A DNA stretch of 64,000 nt from Devosia sp. 66-22. GTDB taxonomy: Bacteria > Pseudomonadota > Alphaproteobacteria > Rhizobiales > Devosiaceae. A program made the position numbers and the translations under genes. The notes beneath the pieces were generated by a model. That model was given only the letters and a program-made list of their open reading frames with translations, was not told the origin of the DNA and searched no databases. Positions 38,162 through 47,150 of this stretch are shown one piece after another. The stretch covers positions 216,840-280,839 of the forward strand of contig MKUZ01000018.1 in assembly GCA_001899065.1 (NCBI GenBank), given 5' to 3'. How positions within the stretch are numbered: the stretch's first letter is position 1; every line of letters starts with the position of its first letter.

Positions 38162-39331
38162 ATGCCTTTGGCCCCGCGGGACAATATCGGTCCCGTCCGT
38201 ATCACCCGTATTGTTGCTGCGCCGCTGTTCGGCGAGAGCCCCAAAGGCGGCTGGTCGGTCGAGATCAAGGCCGAGGACTCGATCCATGCACTGATCGCGG
38301 TGCACACCGATGCCGGCATCACCGGCTATGGCAGCGTGTTCACCGACGGCCGGCTGGTGGAAGCGGCGCTGGACGTGCTCGAGCCCTACTATCGTGGCGA
38401 GAACGCACTCGAGCCCGAACGCGTCTCGGAGAAGATGCACCAGAACACCTTCTGGATGGGGCGCGGCGGCACGCTCACCCACGCCGTCAGCGGCATCGAC
38501 ATCGCGCTGTGGGACATTCTGGGCAAGGTCACGGGCCTGTCGGTCGGGCGCCTGATGGGCGGCCGGCACCGCGAGCGCGTCATGCCCTATTGCTCGCTTC
38601 TCATGGAGGAGCCGGCGCAGATGGGAGACGAAATCGTGCGCTGGCGCGAGCAGGGGTTCCGTGCGTTCAAGATTGGCTGGGGCCCGTTCGGCCGCCGCGA
38701 CGACTATCGCAACGACGAAGCCATCGTCCGCGCCGCCAAGGATGCGCTGCCGCCCGGCGGCCGGCTGATGGTCGATGCCGGCGCCAGCGACGCCTATTGG
38801 CCCAATGGGCTGAAATGGGCGCTGCGCACCGCCGACATGCTGGCTGACCACGACGTCGACTGGTTCGAGGAAGCGGTGAAGCCCGACGCGCTCGAGGACT
38901 TCATCACGCTGCGCCGCGAGAGCCGCGTGCCGATCTCGGGCGGCGAGGTGCTGACCCGCCGGCAGTCGTTCATTCCCTTCATCACGCAGGGCGCCTTCGA
39001 CATCGTGCAGCCCGACGTTACCAAGGTGGGCGGTCTCAGCGAGCAGCGCCGCATCGCCTGGCTCGCCCAGGATTTCGGCGTCCGCTATGTCGGCCATGGC
39101 TGGAACACGGCGCTCGGCATCGCGGCGGATCTCCAGCTTTCCTCCGCGCTGCCCAATGTCGATCTCGTCGAGTACATTGCCGGCAGCGCCTATGTGGACA
39201 ACATCATGGCGACGCCGTTCAAGCTCGACGCGGAGGGCATGCTCGCCGTTCCGGATACGCCGGGCCTGGGTGTCGCGCTCGATCCGGATCGCGTCGCGCG
39301 CTACACGCCCGACGCCAAAGCGTTGTTCTAG
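38162..39331 (+). CDS. Mandelate racemase/muconate-lactonizing enzyme-like (enolase superfamily)
   Basis: A 389-residue enolase-superfamily enzyme. The barrel carries Lys170 (FKIGWGPFG), metal ligands Asp205 (MVDAG), Glu236/237 (WFEEAV) and Glu262 (SGGEVL), and the His312 (VGHGWN)-Asp285 (QPDVTKVGG) dyad of the mandelate-racemase subgroup. Such enzymes mostly dehydrate or epimerise sugar acids or hydroxy acids by abstracting the alpha-proton of a carboxylate. It is the cargo enzyme of importer A; its substrate is unknown. Confidence 0.9.
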   Translation: MPLAPRDNIGPVRITRIVAAPLFGESPKGGWSVEIKAEDSIHALIAVHTDAGITGYGSVFTDGRLVEAALDVLEPYYRGENALEPERVSEKMHQNTFWMGRGGTLTHAVSGIDIALWDILGKVTGLSVGRLMGGRHRERVMPYCSLLMEEPAQMGDEIVRWREQGFRAFKIGWGPFGRRDDYRNDEAIVRAAKDALPPGGRLMVDAGASDAYWPNGLKWALRTADMLADHDVDWFEEAVKPDALEDFITLRRESRVPISGGEVLTRRQSFIPFITQGAFDIVQPDVTKVGGLSEQRRIAWLAQDFGVRYVGHGWNTALGIAADLQLSSALPNVDLVEYIAGSAYVDNIMATPFKLDAEGMLAVPDTPGLGVALDPDRVARYTPDAKALF

Positions 39332-39365
39332 TCGGCGACGGATGGCGGCAGCAGGGGAGGGGAGC

Positions 39366-40349
39366 ATGCGGGTACTGGTCACGGGCGGCGAAGGCTATCT
39401 GGGCCGCAAGCTCGTCAACGCCCTTGTGGGGCGCGGCGAGCTCGTCGGTCCGTCCGGCAAGCCCGAGGCGATCGACCATATCCTCCTCACCGACATGGCG
39501 CCGGCGACGGCAGCGCCACTTGCCGATTCGCGACTGAGCTATCTGGGGGGCGATATCGCCGACCCGGCCTTCGTCGAAAACCTGTTCGCAGAACCGCCGC
39601 AGGCCATCTTTCACCTGGCCGCCCTGATGAGCGGTGGCGCCGAGAAGGCATTCGAGGCCGGGTACAAGGCCAACCTCCACGGCACGCTGCACCTGCTCGA
39701 GGCAGCGAGGCGCGCCGGCAATGTGCCGCGCTTCGTGTTCACCAGCACCATCGCCACCTTTGGCGGCGAGCTGCCCGACCTCGTGCTCGATACGCAGCGC
39801 CAGACGCCGCAGAGCTCGTACGGCACGCAGAAGGTCATCGGCGAGCTGCTGGTCAACGACTACACCCGGCGCGGTTTCATCGACGGCCGGTCGCTGCGGC
39901 TGCCGATCATCGCGGTGCGCGGCGGCGCGCCGAGCACGGCAACCTCCGCCTGGGCCAGCGACATCGTGCGCGAGCCGCTGCTGGGCCACGCCTATGCCAG
40001 TCCCGTCCTGCCCACCGATCGCGGCTATCTGCTGTCGCCGCGCCGCGCCATCGAGGGGCTGATCATCGGCCACGAGAGCGCGGCCGAGCGCTGGGGCGGG
40101 GATCGCTCGGTGATGATGGCCGGCCTTGCCTGCAGCGCCGCCGACCTCGTCGCCGCCGTGGGGCGGCAGGGGGGCAGTGCCGCGGCCGAGCTTGTCGAGT
40201 GGACGCCCGATCCGTTCATTCGCGACATCGTCACGACCTGGCCGACGGCGTTCCGCCTCGACAAGGCGACGCGGATCGGCCTCGCGCCGGATGCGTCGGT
40301 CGACGAGATCGTCCGCAATTACATCGAGGACGACGCACCGACGGCGTGA
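39366..40349 (+). CDS. NAD-dependent epimerase/dehydratase, D-erythronate dehydrogenase-like
   Basis: A 327-residue extended SDR: Rossmann TGGEGYLG at 6-13, HLAALMSGGAEKAFEAGYKANLHGTLHLLEA, TSTIATFGG, and the Tyr152/Lys156 pair in SYGTQKVIGE. The LRLPIIAVRGGAPSTATSAWASDIVREPLLG segment is typical of the DenD (D-erythronate dehydrogenase) group, which oxidises C2 of four-carbon sugar acids. It follows the enolase-superfamily gene and probably works in the same hydroxy-acid pathway. The DenD call is by recognition, not a search. Confidence 0.82.
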   Translation: MRVLVTGGEGYLGRKLVNALVGRGELVGPSGKPEAIDHILLTDMAPATAAPLADSRLSYLGGDIADPAFVENLFAEPPQAIFHLAALMSGGAEKAFEAGYKANLHGTLHLLEAARRAGNVPRFVFTSTIATFGGELPDLVLDTQRQTPQSSYGTQKVIGELLVNDYTRRGFIDGRSLRLPIIAVRGGAPSTATSAWASDIVREPLLGHAYASPVLPTDRGYLLSPRRAIEGLIIGHESAAERWGGDRSVMMAGLACSAADLVAAVGRQGGSAAAELVEWTPDPFIRDIVTTWPTAFRLDKATRIGLAPDASVDEIVRNYIEDDAPTA

Positions 40350-40418
40350 AGCGACGTCTGGCGCTTGCGAAAAGCCGGGCATTTCAGACAACGTTATCAC
40401 GCCGTACCACCAATCGAG

Positions 40419-40437
40419 TTGACACACGGTATACCGT
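40419..40437 (+). promoter_or_regulatory. Promoter element and palindromic operator of importer B
   Basis: A perfect -35 box TTGACA (40419-40424) is followed at once by the perfect 12-base palindrome ACGGTATACCGT (40426-40437). I see no good -10 at the usual spacing. The palindrome shares the GTATAC core with the system A operators but has different flanks, so it probably belongs to the second GntR regulator at 46459. Confidence 0.6.
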
Positions 40438-40489
40438 ATGTCAGCGTGATGACAGCCTTACGGAACCGTAAGCAAGCAGGGAGAATTCC

Positions 40490-42055
40490 ATGACCGACTC
40501 TTCGCGCGACGACGACGGCACGATGCCGATGTTCAGCCGCCGCTCCATTCTCAAGTCCGCAGCCGCTGCCGGCCTGTCGGCGACCGCCGTCGCGGCGCTC
40601 AGCAGCATCCTGCCGATGCGTGCCTTCGCCCAGGACGGCGCGCCGTCGGGCGCCGTGGTCTACGGCAATGCCGAGCCGCCGACCTCGAACTACTGGGACC
40701 CGGCCGCCGGCTTCGGTCTCGTCGACGAGCAGGTCGCCTCGCTCGTCCATGACACGCTCATCGCCTTCGACGTCGACGGCAAGATGGTCCCGTCGGTCGC
40801 CACGGCCTGGGAACTTGTCGGCGACAAGCAGGTGAACCTCACCATCCGCGACGACGTGAAGTTCCACGACGGCTCGCCGCTCACCGCCGACGACGTCAAG
40901 GCGTCGATCGACCGTCTGGGCGCCGGCGCGCTGGCGCAGTCGATGGTCGCGACCCCCGGCATCGTTGCCAACATCACGTCGCCGACCACGCTCGAAGTGG
41001 TCTCGCCGACCGCCTTCGGCGTCGTGCTCAACATGCTGGCCTTCGTCAAGATCCTGCCCAAGGCCAACATCGACAATCCGGACAACTTCAAGAGCGGCGC
41101 TCTGGGTTCGGGCCCGTACAAGTTCGTGTCCTACAGCGGCAACGACGTCGTGCTCGAAGCCAATGCCGACTACTGGGGCGGTGCGCCCAAGATCCAGTCG
41201 GTCACCTTCCGCTACATCGAAGACGCCCAGGCCCGGATCAACGCGCTGCTCGCCGGTCAGGTGGATATCCTTACCCGTGTGTCGTCCGAAGACCTCGCCC
41301 GCGTCGAAGGCAATGCCGATTTCTACGTCAACGGCCAGACGCCGCCGGCGCAGATCATCGCCATCTACCAGCACAATGGTCCGCTGGGAGATCTGAAGCT
41401 GCGCCAGGCCATCGCCCACGCCATCGACCGCGAAGGTATCGCCAAGTCGATCATGCGCGGCGCCAACCCGGTCGGCTTCTCGAGCCTGCCCACGAGCTCG
41501 ACATTCTACACGCCGCTTGAGCCCAAGTTCGAATACGACCTCGAAAAGGCCAAGGCGCTGCTCGCGGAGTCGGCCTATCCGAACGGCACGACGCTGCGCA
41601 TGTCGACCTCGACGCTGGTTCCCAACCAGATCGAAATCGACCAGGTCATTGCCGCCTCGCTCCAGGCCATCGGCATCACCGTCGAAGTCGAGCGTCTCGA
41701 AGTGGGTGCGTTCCGGTCCTCGTACAACACCTACGACATCAACCTGAACACGCTGGGCGTGTTCAACAACGACCCCGACTTCCTGCTTGGCTTCTACGTC
41801 GGCGGCACGGCTGAAGCCGTGTTCCACTACAACGATCCCAAGTACACCGAGCTGCATTCGGCCCAGCGTGCCGCGCCGCCGGAGACCCGCGCCGCCGCCG
41901 TTACCGCGGCTGCGCAGTATCTGTGGGACAATCAGGTCACTCTCTACCTGTCCGATGAAGTCTGGTACTTCATCGTCAACAAGCGCGTTGTCGACTACAA
42001 GCGCGCGCCGCTCGTTGGCGAGAACCTGCTGCCGCAGGTCTCGGTCGCATCGTAG
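40490..42055 (+). CDS. Importer B: periplasmic substrate-binding protein (SBP family 5), Tat-exported
   Basis: A 521-residue solute receptor of the DppA/OppA family. The signal peptide contains a full twin-arginine motif FSRRSILK (Arg17-Arg18) and ends after Ala47 (AFA-Q), so the protein is folded before export. The core LTIRDDVKFHDGSPLTADDVKASIDRL is standard. GGGAG precedes the ATG well. First gene of the importer B operon. Confidence 0.92.
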   Translation: MTDSSRDDDGTMPMFSRRSILKSAAAAGLSATAVAALSSILPMRAFAQDGAPSGAVVYGNAEPPTSNYWDPAAGFGLVDEQVASLVHDTLIAFDVDGKMVPSVATAWELVGDKQVNLTIRDDVKFHDGSPLTADDVKASIDRLGAGALAQSMVATPGIVANITSPTTLEVVSPTAFGVVLNMLAFVKILPKANIDNPDNFKSGALGSGPYKFVSYSGNDVVLEANADYWGGAPKIQSVTFRYIEDAQARINALLAGQVDILTRVSSEDLARVEGNADFYVNGQTPPAQIIAIYQHNGPLGDLKLRQAIAHAIDREGIAKSIMRGANPVGFSSLPTSSTFYTPLEPKFEYDLEKAKALLAESAYPNGTTLRMSTSTLVPNQIEIDQVIAASLQAIGITVEVERLEVGAFRSSYNTYDINLNTLGVFNNDPDFLLGFYVGGTAEAVFHYNDPKYTELHSAQRAAPPETRAAAVTAAAQYLWDNQVTLYLSDEVWYFIVNKRVVDYKRAPLVGENLLPQVSVAS

Positions 42056-42069
42056 CCTCCCGGCGACGA

Positions 42070-42096
42070 GGAGCCGGGGCCCTGTGCCCCGGTTCC
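42070..42096 (+). terminator. Intercistronic hairpin after binding protein B
   Basis: An 11-bp stem GGAGCCGGGGC / GCCCCGGTTCC (one G-T pair) with a CCTGT loop, followed by ACCTTTCTG, in the 67-base gap between receptor and permease. It probably limits downstream transcription or protects the receptor mRNA. Confidence 0.55.
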
Positions 42097-42122
42097 ACCT
42101 TTCTGATAGAGGGTAGCCCCGC

Positions 42123-43049
42123 GTGAGTTCCTATGTTCTGAGACGCCTGCTGCAATCGGTCATCATCGTGGTGCTCATTGCCATCGCGGTGTTCATCGTG
42201 CTGCGTCTCTCGGCCGGCGACCCCGCCCGCATTCGCGCGCCTGTCTTCGCGCGTCCCGACGTCATCGAACAATATCGCCGCGACTTCGGCATCGACCGTC
42301 CGCTGCTCGAGCAGCTCGGCTCGTTCCTGTGGGGCGCGATCCGCGGCGATTTCGGCCAGTCCTTCCGCTTCCAGGCCCCGGTGATGCAGCTCATCCTCGA
42401 TGCGCTGCCGCGCACGCTGCTGCTCGCTGCCGTCTCCCTCGTTCTCTCGCTGGTCGTCGCGGTCGGCCTGGGCAGTCTCGCCGCGATGAAGCCGCGCTCG
42501 ATCTGGGCGTGGCTGTCCTCGGCGCTTGCCGCGCTCGGCCAGTCGGCCCCGGTGTTCTGGTCGGGCGCCATCCTCGTGCTGGTCTTCGCCGTCGGCCTGC
42601 GCTGGCTGCCCTCGGGGGGATTCAACGGCCCGTCGAGCCTGATCCTGCCGGCCATTGCGGTGACGCTCTCGATCCTGCCTACGCAATTGCGCGTGCTGCG
42701 CGCCTCGATGGAGGCATCGCTCAAGGAAGAGTACATCCGAACGGCGCGGGCCTTCGGCCTCCGCCAGAGCCGCATCACCTTCGTCTACGCCCTCAAGAAC
42801 GCCAGCCTGCCGCTCCTTACCGTCATCGGCGTCGATATCGGCTACCTCTTGGGCGGCGTCATCGTGGCGGAAGTCGTCTTCGCCTATCCCGGCATCGGCG
42901 AGCTGGCGCTGGTCGCGCTCAATGCCCGCGACTATCCGCTGATCCAGGGCATCACCATCGTCACGGCGAGTACCTTCGTCGTGGTCAACCTGCTGATCGA
43001 TCTCGTCTACGGCCGCATCGATCCGCGCATTCGCTTGGAACGGTCATGA
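42123..43049 (+). CDS. Importer B: DppB/OppB-type ABC permease
   Basis: A 308-residue permease from a GTG start. SYVLRRLLQSVIIVVLIAIAVFIVLRLSAGDPARI is the DppB N-terminus; FGIDRPLLEQLGSFLWGAIRGDFGQSFRF and the EAA loop EYIRTARAFGLRQSRITFVYALKNA follow. Its stop overlaps the PIG-L gene start by four bases rather than the partner permease. Confidence 0.92.
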   Translation: MSSYVLRRLLQSVIIVVLIAIAVFIVLRLSAGDPARIRAPVFARPDVIEQYRRDFGIDRPLLEQLGSFLWGAIRGDFGQSFRFQAPVMQLILDALPRTLLLAAVSLVLSLVVAVGLGSLAAMKPRSIWAWLSSALAALGQSAPVFWSGAILVLVFAVGLRWLPSGGFNGPSSLILPAIAVTLSILPTQLRVLRASMEASLKEEYIRTARAFGLRQSRITFVYALKNASLPLLTVIGVDIGYLLGGVIVAEVVFAYPGIGELALVALNARDYPLIQGITIVTASTFVVVNLLIDLVYGRIDPRIRLERS

Positions 43050-43765
43050 ACATCCTCGCCCTGGGCGCCCATCCCGACGACATCGAAATCCAGTGCGCCG
43101 GCACCCTCGCGCTCTATGCGCAGGCGGGGCACAAGGTGTTCATGGCGGTCGCGACCAATGGCAATGTCGGCTCGCCCACGCATTCGCGCGACGAGATCGG
43201 CGCCATCCGCAAGCAGGAGCAAATCAACTCCTGCGCGCTGATCGGCGCGGAGCTGATCTGGATGGATTTCGACGACGAGTGGCTGTTCAACGACCGGCCG
43301 ACGCGCACGCGCTTCATCGACGCCATCCGGCAGGCCGATCCCGACGTGATGTTTATCCACGGGCCCACCGACTACCATCCCGATCACCGTATCTCCGGCC
43401 AGATCGCCGAGGATGCGCGCATTCCGGCATCGGTGCGGCTGGTCGAGACGAGCCTGCCTTACATCAAGAAGATCCCGCACATGTTCTACATGGACAATCC
43501 GACGGGGCTGGGCTTCGAGCCGGAGGCCTATGTCGACGTGAGTTCGGTGATGAAGATCAAGCAGGACATGCTGCGCTGCCATGTCAGCCAGGACACCTGG
43601 ATCCGCGCCGTCTATGGCGACGACGTGTCGATCACCGACATGATGGACAAGAACGCCGCCAATCGCGGCCAGCAGATGAACGTCGCCTTTGCCGAGGGCT
43701 TCCGCGAGGTCAAAACCTACCCGCGCACCGGCAATTTCGGCCTGCTTCCGGGCTTTGGTCGTTGA
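43046..43765 (+). CDS. PIG-L family deacetylase, nested between permease genes
   Basis: A 239-residue LmbE-like zinc deacetylase. The metal site is intact: LGAHPDDIE (His9, Asp12) and YHPDH (His114), with RKQEQ between. Relatives remove N-acetyl groups from GlcNAc-type sugars, mycothiol precursors or chitobiose-like compounds. There is no signal peptide, so it works in the cytoplasm. It sits between dppB and dppC (ATGA overlap before, two-base gap after), which ties its activity to the imported substrate, probably an N-acyl amino sugar or related amide. Confidence 0.9.
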   Translation: MNILALGAHPDDIEIQCAGTLALYAQAGHKVFMAVATNGNVGSPTHSRDEIGAIRKQEQINSCALIGAELIWMDFDDEWLFNDRPTRTRFIDAIRQADPDVMFIHGPTDYHPDHRISGQIAEDARIPASVRLVETSLPYIKKIPHMFYMDNPTGLGFEPEAYVDVSSVMKIKQDMLRCHVSQDTWIRAVYGDDVSITDMMDKNAANRGQQMNVAFAEGFREVKTYPRTGNFGLLPGFGR

Positions 43766-43767
43766 GC

Positions 43768-44640
43768 GTGGCTGCTGCAGAAACGACCGTCGCGACCCGG
43801 CCGGGCCTCGTCGCCCGGCTGCGCCTCGGGCCGGCATTGATCGCGGGCATCATGCTTCTGGCGCTGATCATCCTCAGCGCCGTGCTGGCGCCCGTCCTCG
43901 CCCCTGCCGGTCCGGCAGTGGTCGATCTGGGCTCGGTGCGGCTGCCGCCCTCGGCGGACCATTGGGCCGGCACCGACGCCATCGGGCGCGATCTGCTCGC
44001 CCGCATGCTCTATGGCGGCCAGGTGTCGCTGCTTGTCGCCGGCGCCGGCATGATCGGCTCGCTCGCCTTCGGCACGCTGATGGGCATGCTGGGTGCCTTC
44101 GGCAGCTACTGGGTGCGCGCGGTGGTCGACCGCGCCATCGATATCCAGCTCGCCTTTCCCTATGTGCTGCTCGCCATTGCCATCACCAGCGCGGTCAAGC
44201 CCTCGACCGGCGTGCTGATCCTCTTGATGGTGCTCGCGGCCTGGGCCGGCGCGGCGCGCGTCGTGCGGTCGATCGCGCTGCAGGAGCGCGGCAAGGACTA
44301 TGTGAAGGCGGCCACCGTCATCGGCGCCTCGCCGTTCCGCATCGCGCTCTTTCACGTCTTCCCCAGCGTGCTGCCGAGCCTGCTGGTGCTGGCCGCGATG
44401 CAGATGGCGGCGATGATCGTGTTCGAGGCGACGCTCAGCTTCCTCGGCATGGGCGTCCAGCCGCCGACGCCGAGCTGGGGCGGCATCATGCTCGATGGCA
44501 AGAACTACATCACCTCGTCGTGGTGGCTGACGACGCTGCCGGGCCTCGCCATTGTCCTCACCTCGCTCAGCCTCGTGCTGATCGGCGACGGCCTGCAGGC
44601 CCGCACCGATGCCTCCCGTTCGCGCGAAGGAGACGAATGA
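43768..44640 (+). CDS. Importer B: DppC/OppC-type ABC permease
   Basis: A 290-residue permease from a GTG start two bases after the PIG-L stop. HWAGTDAIGRDLLARMLYGGQVSL is the DppC signature and DYVKAATVIGASPFRIALFHVFPS is the EAA loop. Partner of the 42123-43049 permease. Confidence 0.91.
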   Translation: MAAAETTVATRPGLVARLRLGPALIAGIMLLALIILSAVLAPVLAPAGPAVVDLGSVRLPPSADHWAGTDAIGRDLLARMLYGGQVSLLVAGAGMIGSLAFGTLMGMLGAFGSYWVRAVVDRAIDIQLAFPYVLLAIAITSAVKPSTGVLILLMVLAAWAGAARVVRSIALQERGKDYVKAATVIGASPFRIALFHVFPSVLPSLLVLAAMQMAAMIVFEATLSFLGMGVQPPTPSWGGIMLDGKNYITSSWWLTTLPGLAIVLTSLSLVLIGDGLQARTDASRSREGDE

Positions 44641-45632
44641 TGGCACCCGTCCTCAGCGTCGAGAACGTTTCGGTCCGCTTCCCCGGCGCGCGCGGCGACA
44701 TCACCGTCGTCGACGATGTGTCGTTCACCCTCGAGGCCGGCCAGAGCCTCGTGATCGCCGGTGAATCCGGTTCAGGCAAATCGATGATCTGCCAGACGCT
44801 GCTGGGCATTGCCCCGGGCGCGGCTTCGGTCACCGGTACGCGCATCGACTGGAAGGGGCGCGACCTGCTGAGGCTGCGCGACCATGAGTGGCAGGCTATC
44901 CGCGGCGCCGAGATCGCGATGATCTTCCAGGATCCCACCGCTGCTCTCAATCCGCTCATCACGGTCGAGAACCAGATCGTCGACGCCATTCGCGCGCATC
45001 GCAATGTCAGCCGCGCCGAAGCACGGGCGCGGGCCATCGAGGTGCTCGGCCTCGCCGGCTTCCCCGAGCCGGAGCACCGGATGCGCTCCTATCCGAGCGA
45101 GCTGTCGGGCGGCCTGCGGCAGCGCGTCGCCATTGCACTCGCGCTCTCCTGCTCGCCGTCGCTGATCATCGCCGACGAGGCGACCACCAATCTCGACGTC
45201 TCGATCCAGGCGCAGATCGTCAAGCTCCTGCGCGAGCTCAAGGACAGGCTCGGCCTCGCGCTGATCTTCGTCACCCACGATCTGGGGCTCGCGTCCGACA
45301 TCGGCGGCGACCTGCTGGTGATGTATGCGGGCTGTGCCGTCGAGCGCGGCCCGGTCAACGACGTGCTCACCGATCCGACCCACCCCTACACGCGCGGCCT
45401 GCTGCGCTCGGCGCCCACGCTCAAGTCGAGCCGCGCCAATCCGCTGCGGCCCATTCCGGGGCAGATGCCCAAGCCCGGCTCGGTCGGCGCCGGCTCGCCG
45501 TTCGGCTCGCGCTGCCCGGTCGTCGTCGACGGCGTCTGCGAGGTGCAGCGCGCCGGCTGGACCAGCGCCGGTCCGCGCCACGATGTGGCGTGCCACCGCT
45601 TCGCGCTCGAGGGCAGGGAGGGCGTGCGATGA
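44637..45632 (+). CDS. Importer B: DppD/OppD-type ATP-binding protein
   Basis: A 331-residue ABC ATPase starting at the ATG that overlaps the permease stop. Walker A GESGSGKS at 42-49, signature LSGGLRQR, Walker B SLIIADEATTNLD. The proline of the usual DEPT is replaced by alanine, but the catalytic Glu is kept. The C-terminal region keeps a reduced cysteine pattern (SRCPVVVDGVCEVQ...VACHR). Confidence 0.9.
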   Translation: MMAPVLSVENVSVRFPGARGDITVVDDVSFTLEAGQSLVIAGESGSGKSMICQTLLGIAPGAASVTGTRIDWKGRDLLRLRDHEWQAIRGAEIAMIFQDPTAALNPLITVENQIVDAIRAHRNVSRAEARARAIEVLGLAGFPEPEHRMRSYPSELSGGLRQRVAIALALSCSPSLIIADEATTNLDVSIQAQIVKLLRELKDRLGLALIFVTHDLGLASDIGGDLLVMYAGCAVERGPVNDVLTDPTHPYTRGLLRSAPTLKSSRANPLRPIPGQMPKPGSVGAGSPFGSRCPVVVDGVCEVQRAGWTSAGPRHDVACHRFALEGREGVR

Positions 45633-46423
45633 GCACTCTTGTCGCCGACCGGATCGTCAAGACCTTCACCGTCAATCGCGGTGGCGCGACGCGCGAGCTG
45701 CGCGCCGTCAACGATGTGAGCCTTACCGTGGCGCCGGGCGAGATCGTCGGCCTCGTCGGCGAAAGCGGCTGCGGCAAGACCACGTTGTCGCGCATCATGA
45801 TCGGCATCGAGACCGCCACGGCGGGCGAGGTCAGCTATGACGGCCGGCCGGTCAAGTCGCGCAGCGACTGGCGCGCGCTGCGGCGCTCCGTCCAATACGT
45901 GTTCCAGGACCCGTTCACGGCGCTCTGCCCGACCATGCGGATCGGCGATGCTCTGGCCGAGCCGCTCGCCATCCACCGGATCTGCCCACCCGCCGAGCGC
46001 AAGGCGCGGGTCGCGCGCATGCTCGAAATGGTCGGGCTCCATCCCGATGTGGCCCGGCGCCTGCCCAACCAGCTTTCGGGCGGCCAGCGGCAGCGGGTAA
46101 ATCTGGCGCGGGCACTGATGCTCGAGCCCAAGGTACTGATCTGCGACGAGATCGTCTCGGGACTGGACGTGTCGGTACAGGCTCAGGTGCTTGGCCTGTT
46201 GCTCGAGCTGCAAGAAAGGCTGGGATTAAGTCTTGTCTTCATCTCGCATGATTTGCGCGTCGTCCGATATCTCTGTAGCCGGGTACTTGTGATGTACATG
46301 GGAGAGGTCGTCGAGCAGGGAGCGGTCGAGGCGGTGTTCGACAATCCGCAGCACGCCTATACGCGGGCCCTGCTTGCAGCCATCCCCGACCATTCCCGCC
46401 TCACGGCGGGAGCGGCGAATTGA
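45629..46423 (+). CDS. Importer B: DppF/OppF-type ATP-binding protein, short form
   Basis: A 264-residue ABC ATPase: Walker A GESGCGKT at 44-51, signature LSGGQRQRV, Walker B VLICDEIVSGLD. It ends soon after PQHAYTRALLAAIPDHS and so lacks the C-terminal oligopeptide/dipeptide extension and its cysteines, unlike the other five ATPases here. A natural short variant is more likely than damage, because the ATPase core is complete. Confidence 0.9.
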   Translation: MSTLVADRIVKTFTVNRGGATRELRAVNDVSLTVAPGEIVGLVGESGCGKTTLSRIMIGIETATAGEVSYDGRPVKSRSDWRALRRSVQYVFQDPFTALCPTMRIGDALAEPLAIHRICPPAERKARVARMLEMVGLHPDVARRLPNQLSGGQRQRVNLARALMLEPKVLICDEIVSGLDVSVQAQVLGLLLELQERLGLSLVFISHDLRVVRYLCSRVLVMYMGEVVEQGAVEAVFDNPQHAYTRALLAAIPDHSRLTAGAAN

Positions 46424-46458
46424 GAGCAACCGCACGGTGACTGGAGGAGCCAGCCGGC

Positions 46459-47139
46459 ATGCCTGACCCAGCGAACCTGACGAGACGCCGCCCGGCGCTG
46501 TCGCCGATCGAACGCGGCCGCACCACGACCGACGAGGTCGAGGAGCGTCTCATCCTCGCGATCGCCACCGGCGACAAGGGCTATGGCGACCGCATCACCG
46601 AGGCCGAAATCGCCGCCGCGCTCAAGGTCAGCCGCGTGCCGGCGCGCGAGGCGATGAAGAATCTGCTGCTGCGCGGCGTGCTCGTCGAGAACGAACAGCG
46701 CGGCCTGCGCGTCTCCGACTACGGTCCCGCCCGCACCGCCGAACTCTTCGAGCTGCGCTTTGCCATCGAGAAGATCATCTTCCAGCATGCCATGCGCGAA
46801 GGCCACGACCGCGCGCCGCTGCTCGAGGCGCTGGCGCCCATCGTCGACCGTATGCGCGATCTGTCCGGTTCGGGCGATGCGGTGGCGCTCAGCTCGATCG
46901 ACCTCGATTTCCACCGGGCCGTGGCGCGCCACGCGGGCAATGAGCTGGCGGCGCAGATCTGGGAAGGCCTGGCGCAACACCTGCTGATCGTTTTCTGCCG
47001 CGACTGGTCCAGCGCGTCCGACCGCACCGGCGAAGTGCGGTTGCACGAAACGCTGGTCGAGTACATCCGCAGCGGATCGCTGGCCGATCTCGACGCGGTG
47101 CTGAAGCGGCATTTCTCCGACCCGGCTCACCGCAGCTAG
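46459..47139 (+). CDS. GntR-family regulator, FCD subfamily (importer B)
   Basis: A 226-residue repressor with a winged helix in about 28-92 (ATGDKGYGDRITEAEIAAALKVSRVPAREAMKNLLLRGVLV) and an FCD ligand domain after it (LDFHRAVARHAGNELAAQIWEGL carries the usual Asp/His). Located 35 bases after the importer B ATPase gene. It is the best candidate to bind the ACGGTATAC sites before importer B and before system C. Confidence 0.88.
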   Translation: MPDPANLTRRRPALSPIERGRTTTDEVEERLILAIATGDKGYGDRITEAEIAAALKVSRVPAREAMKNLLLRGVLVENEQRGLRVSDYGPARTAELFELRFAIEKIIFQHAMREGHDRAPLLEALAPIVDRMRDLSGSGDAVALSSIDLDFHRAVARHAGNELAAQIWEGLAQHLLIVFCRDWSSASDRTGEVRLHETLVEYIRSGSLADLDAVLKRHFSDPAHRS

Positions 47140-47150
47140 AAAGTACCACC

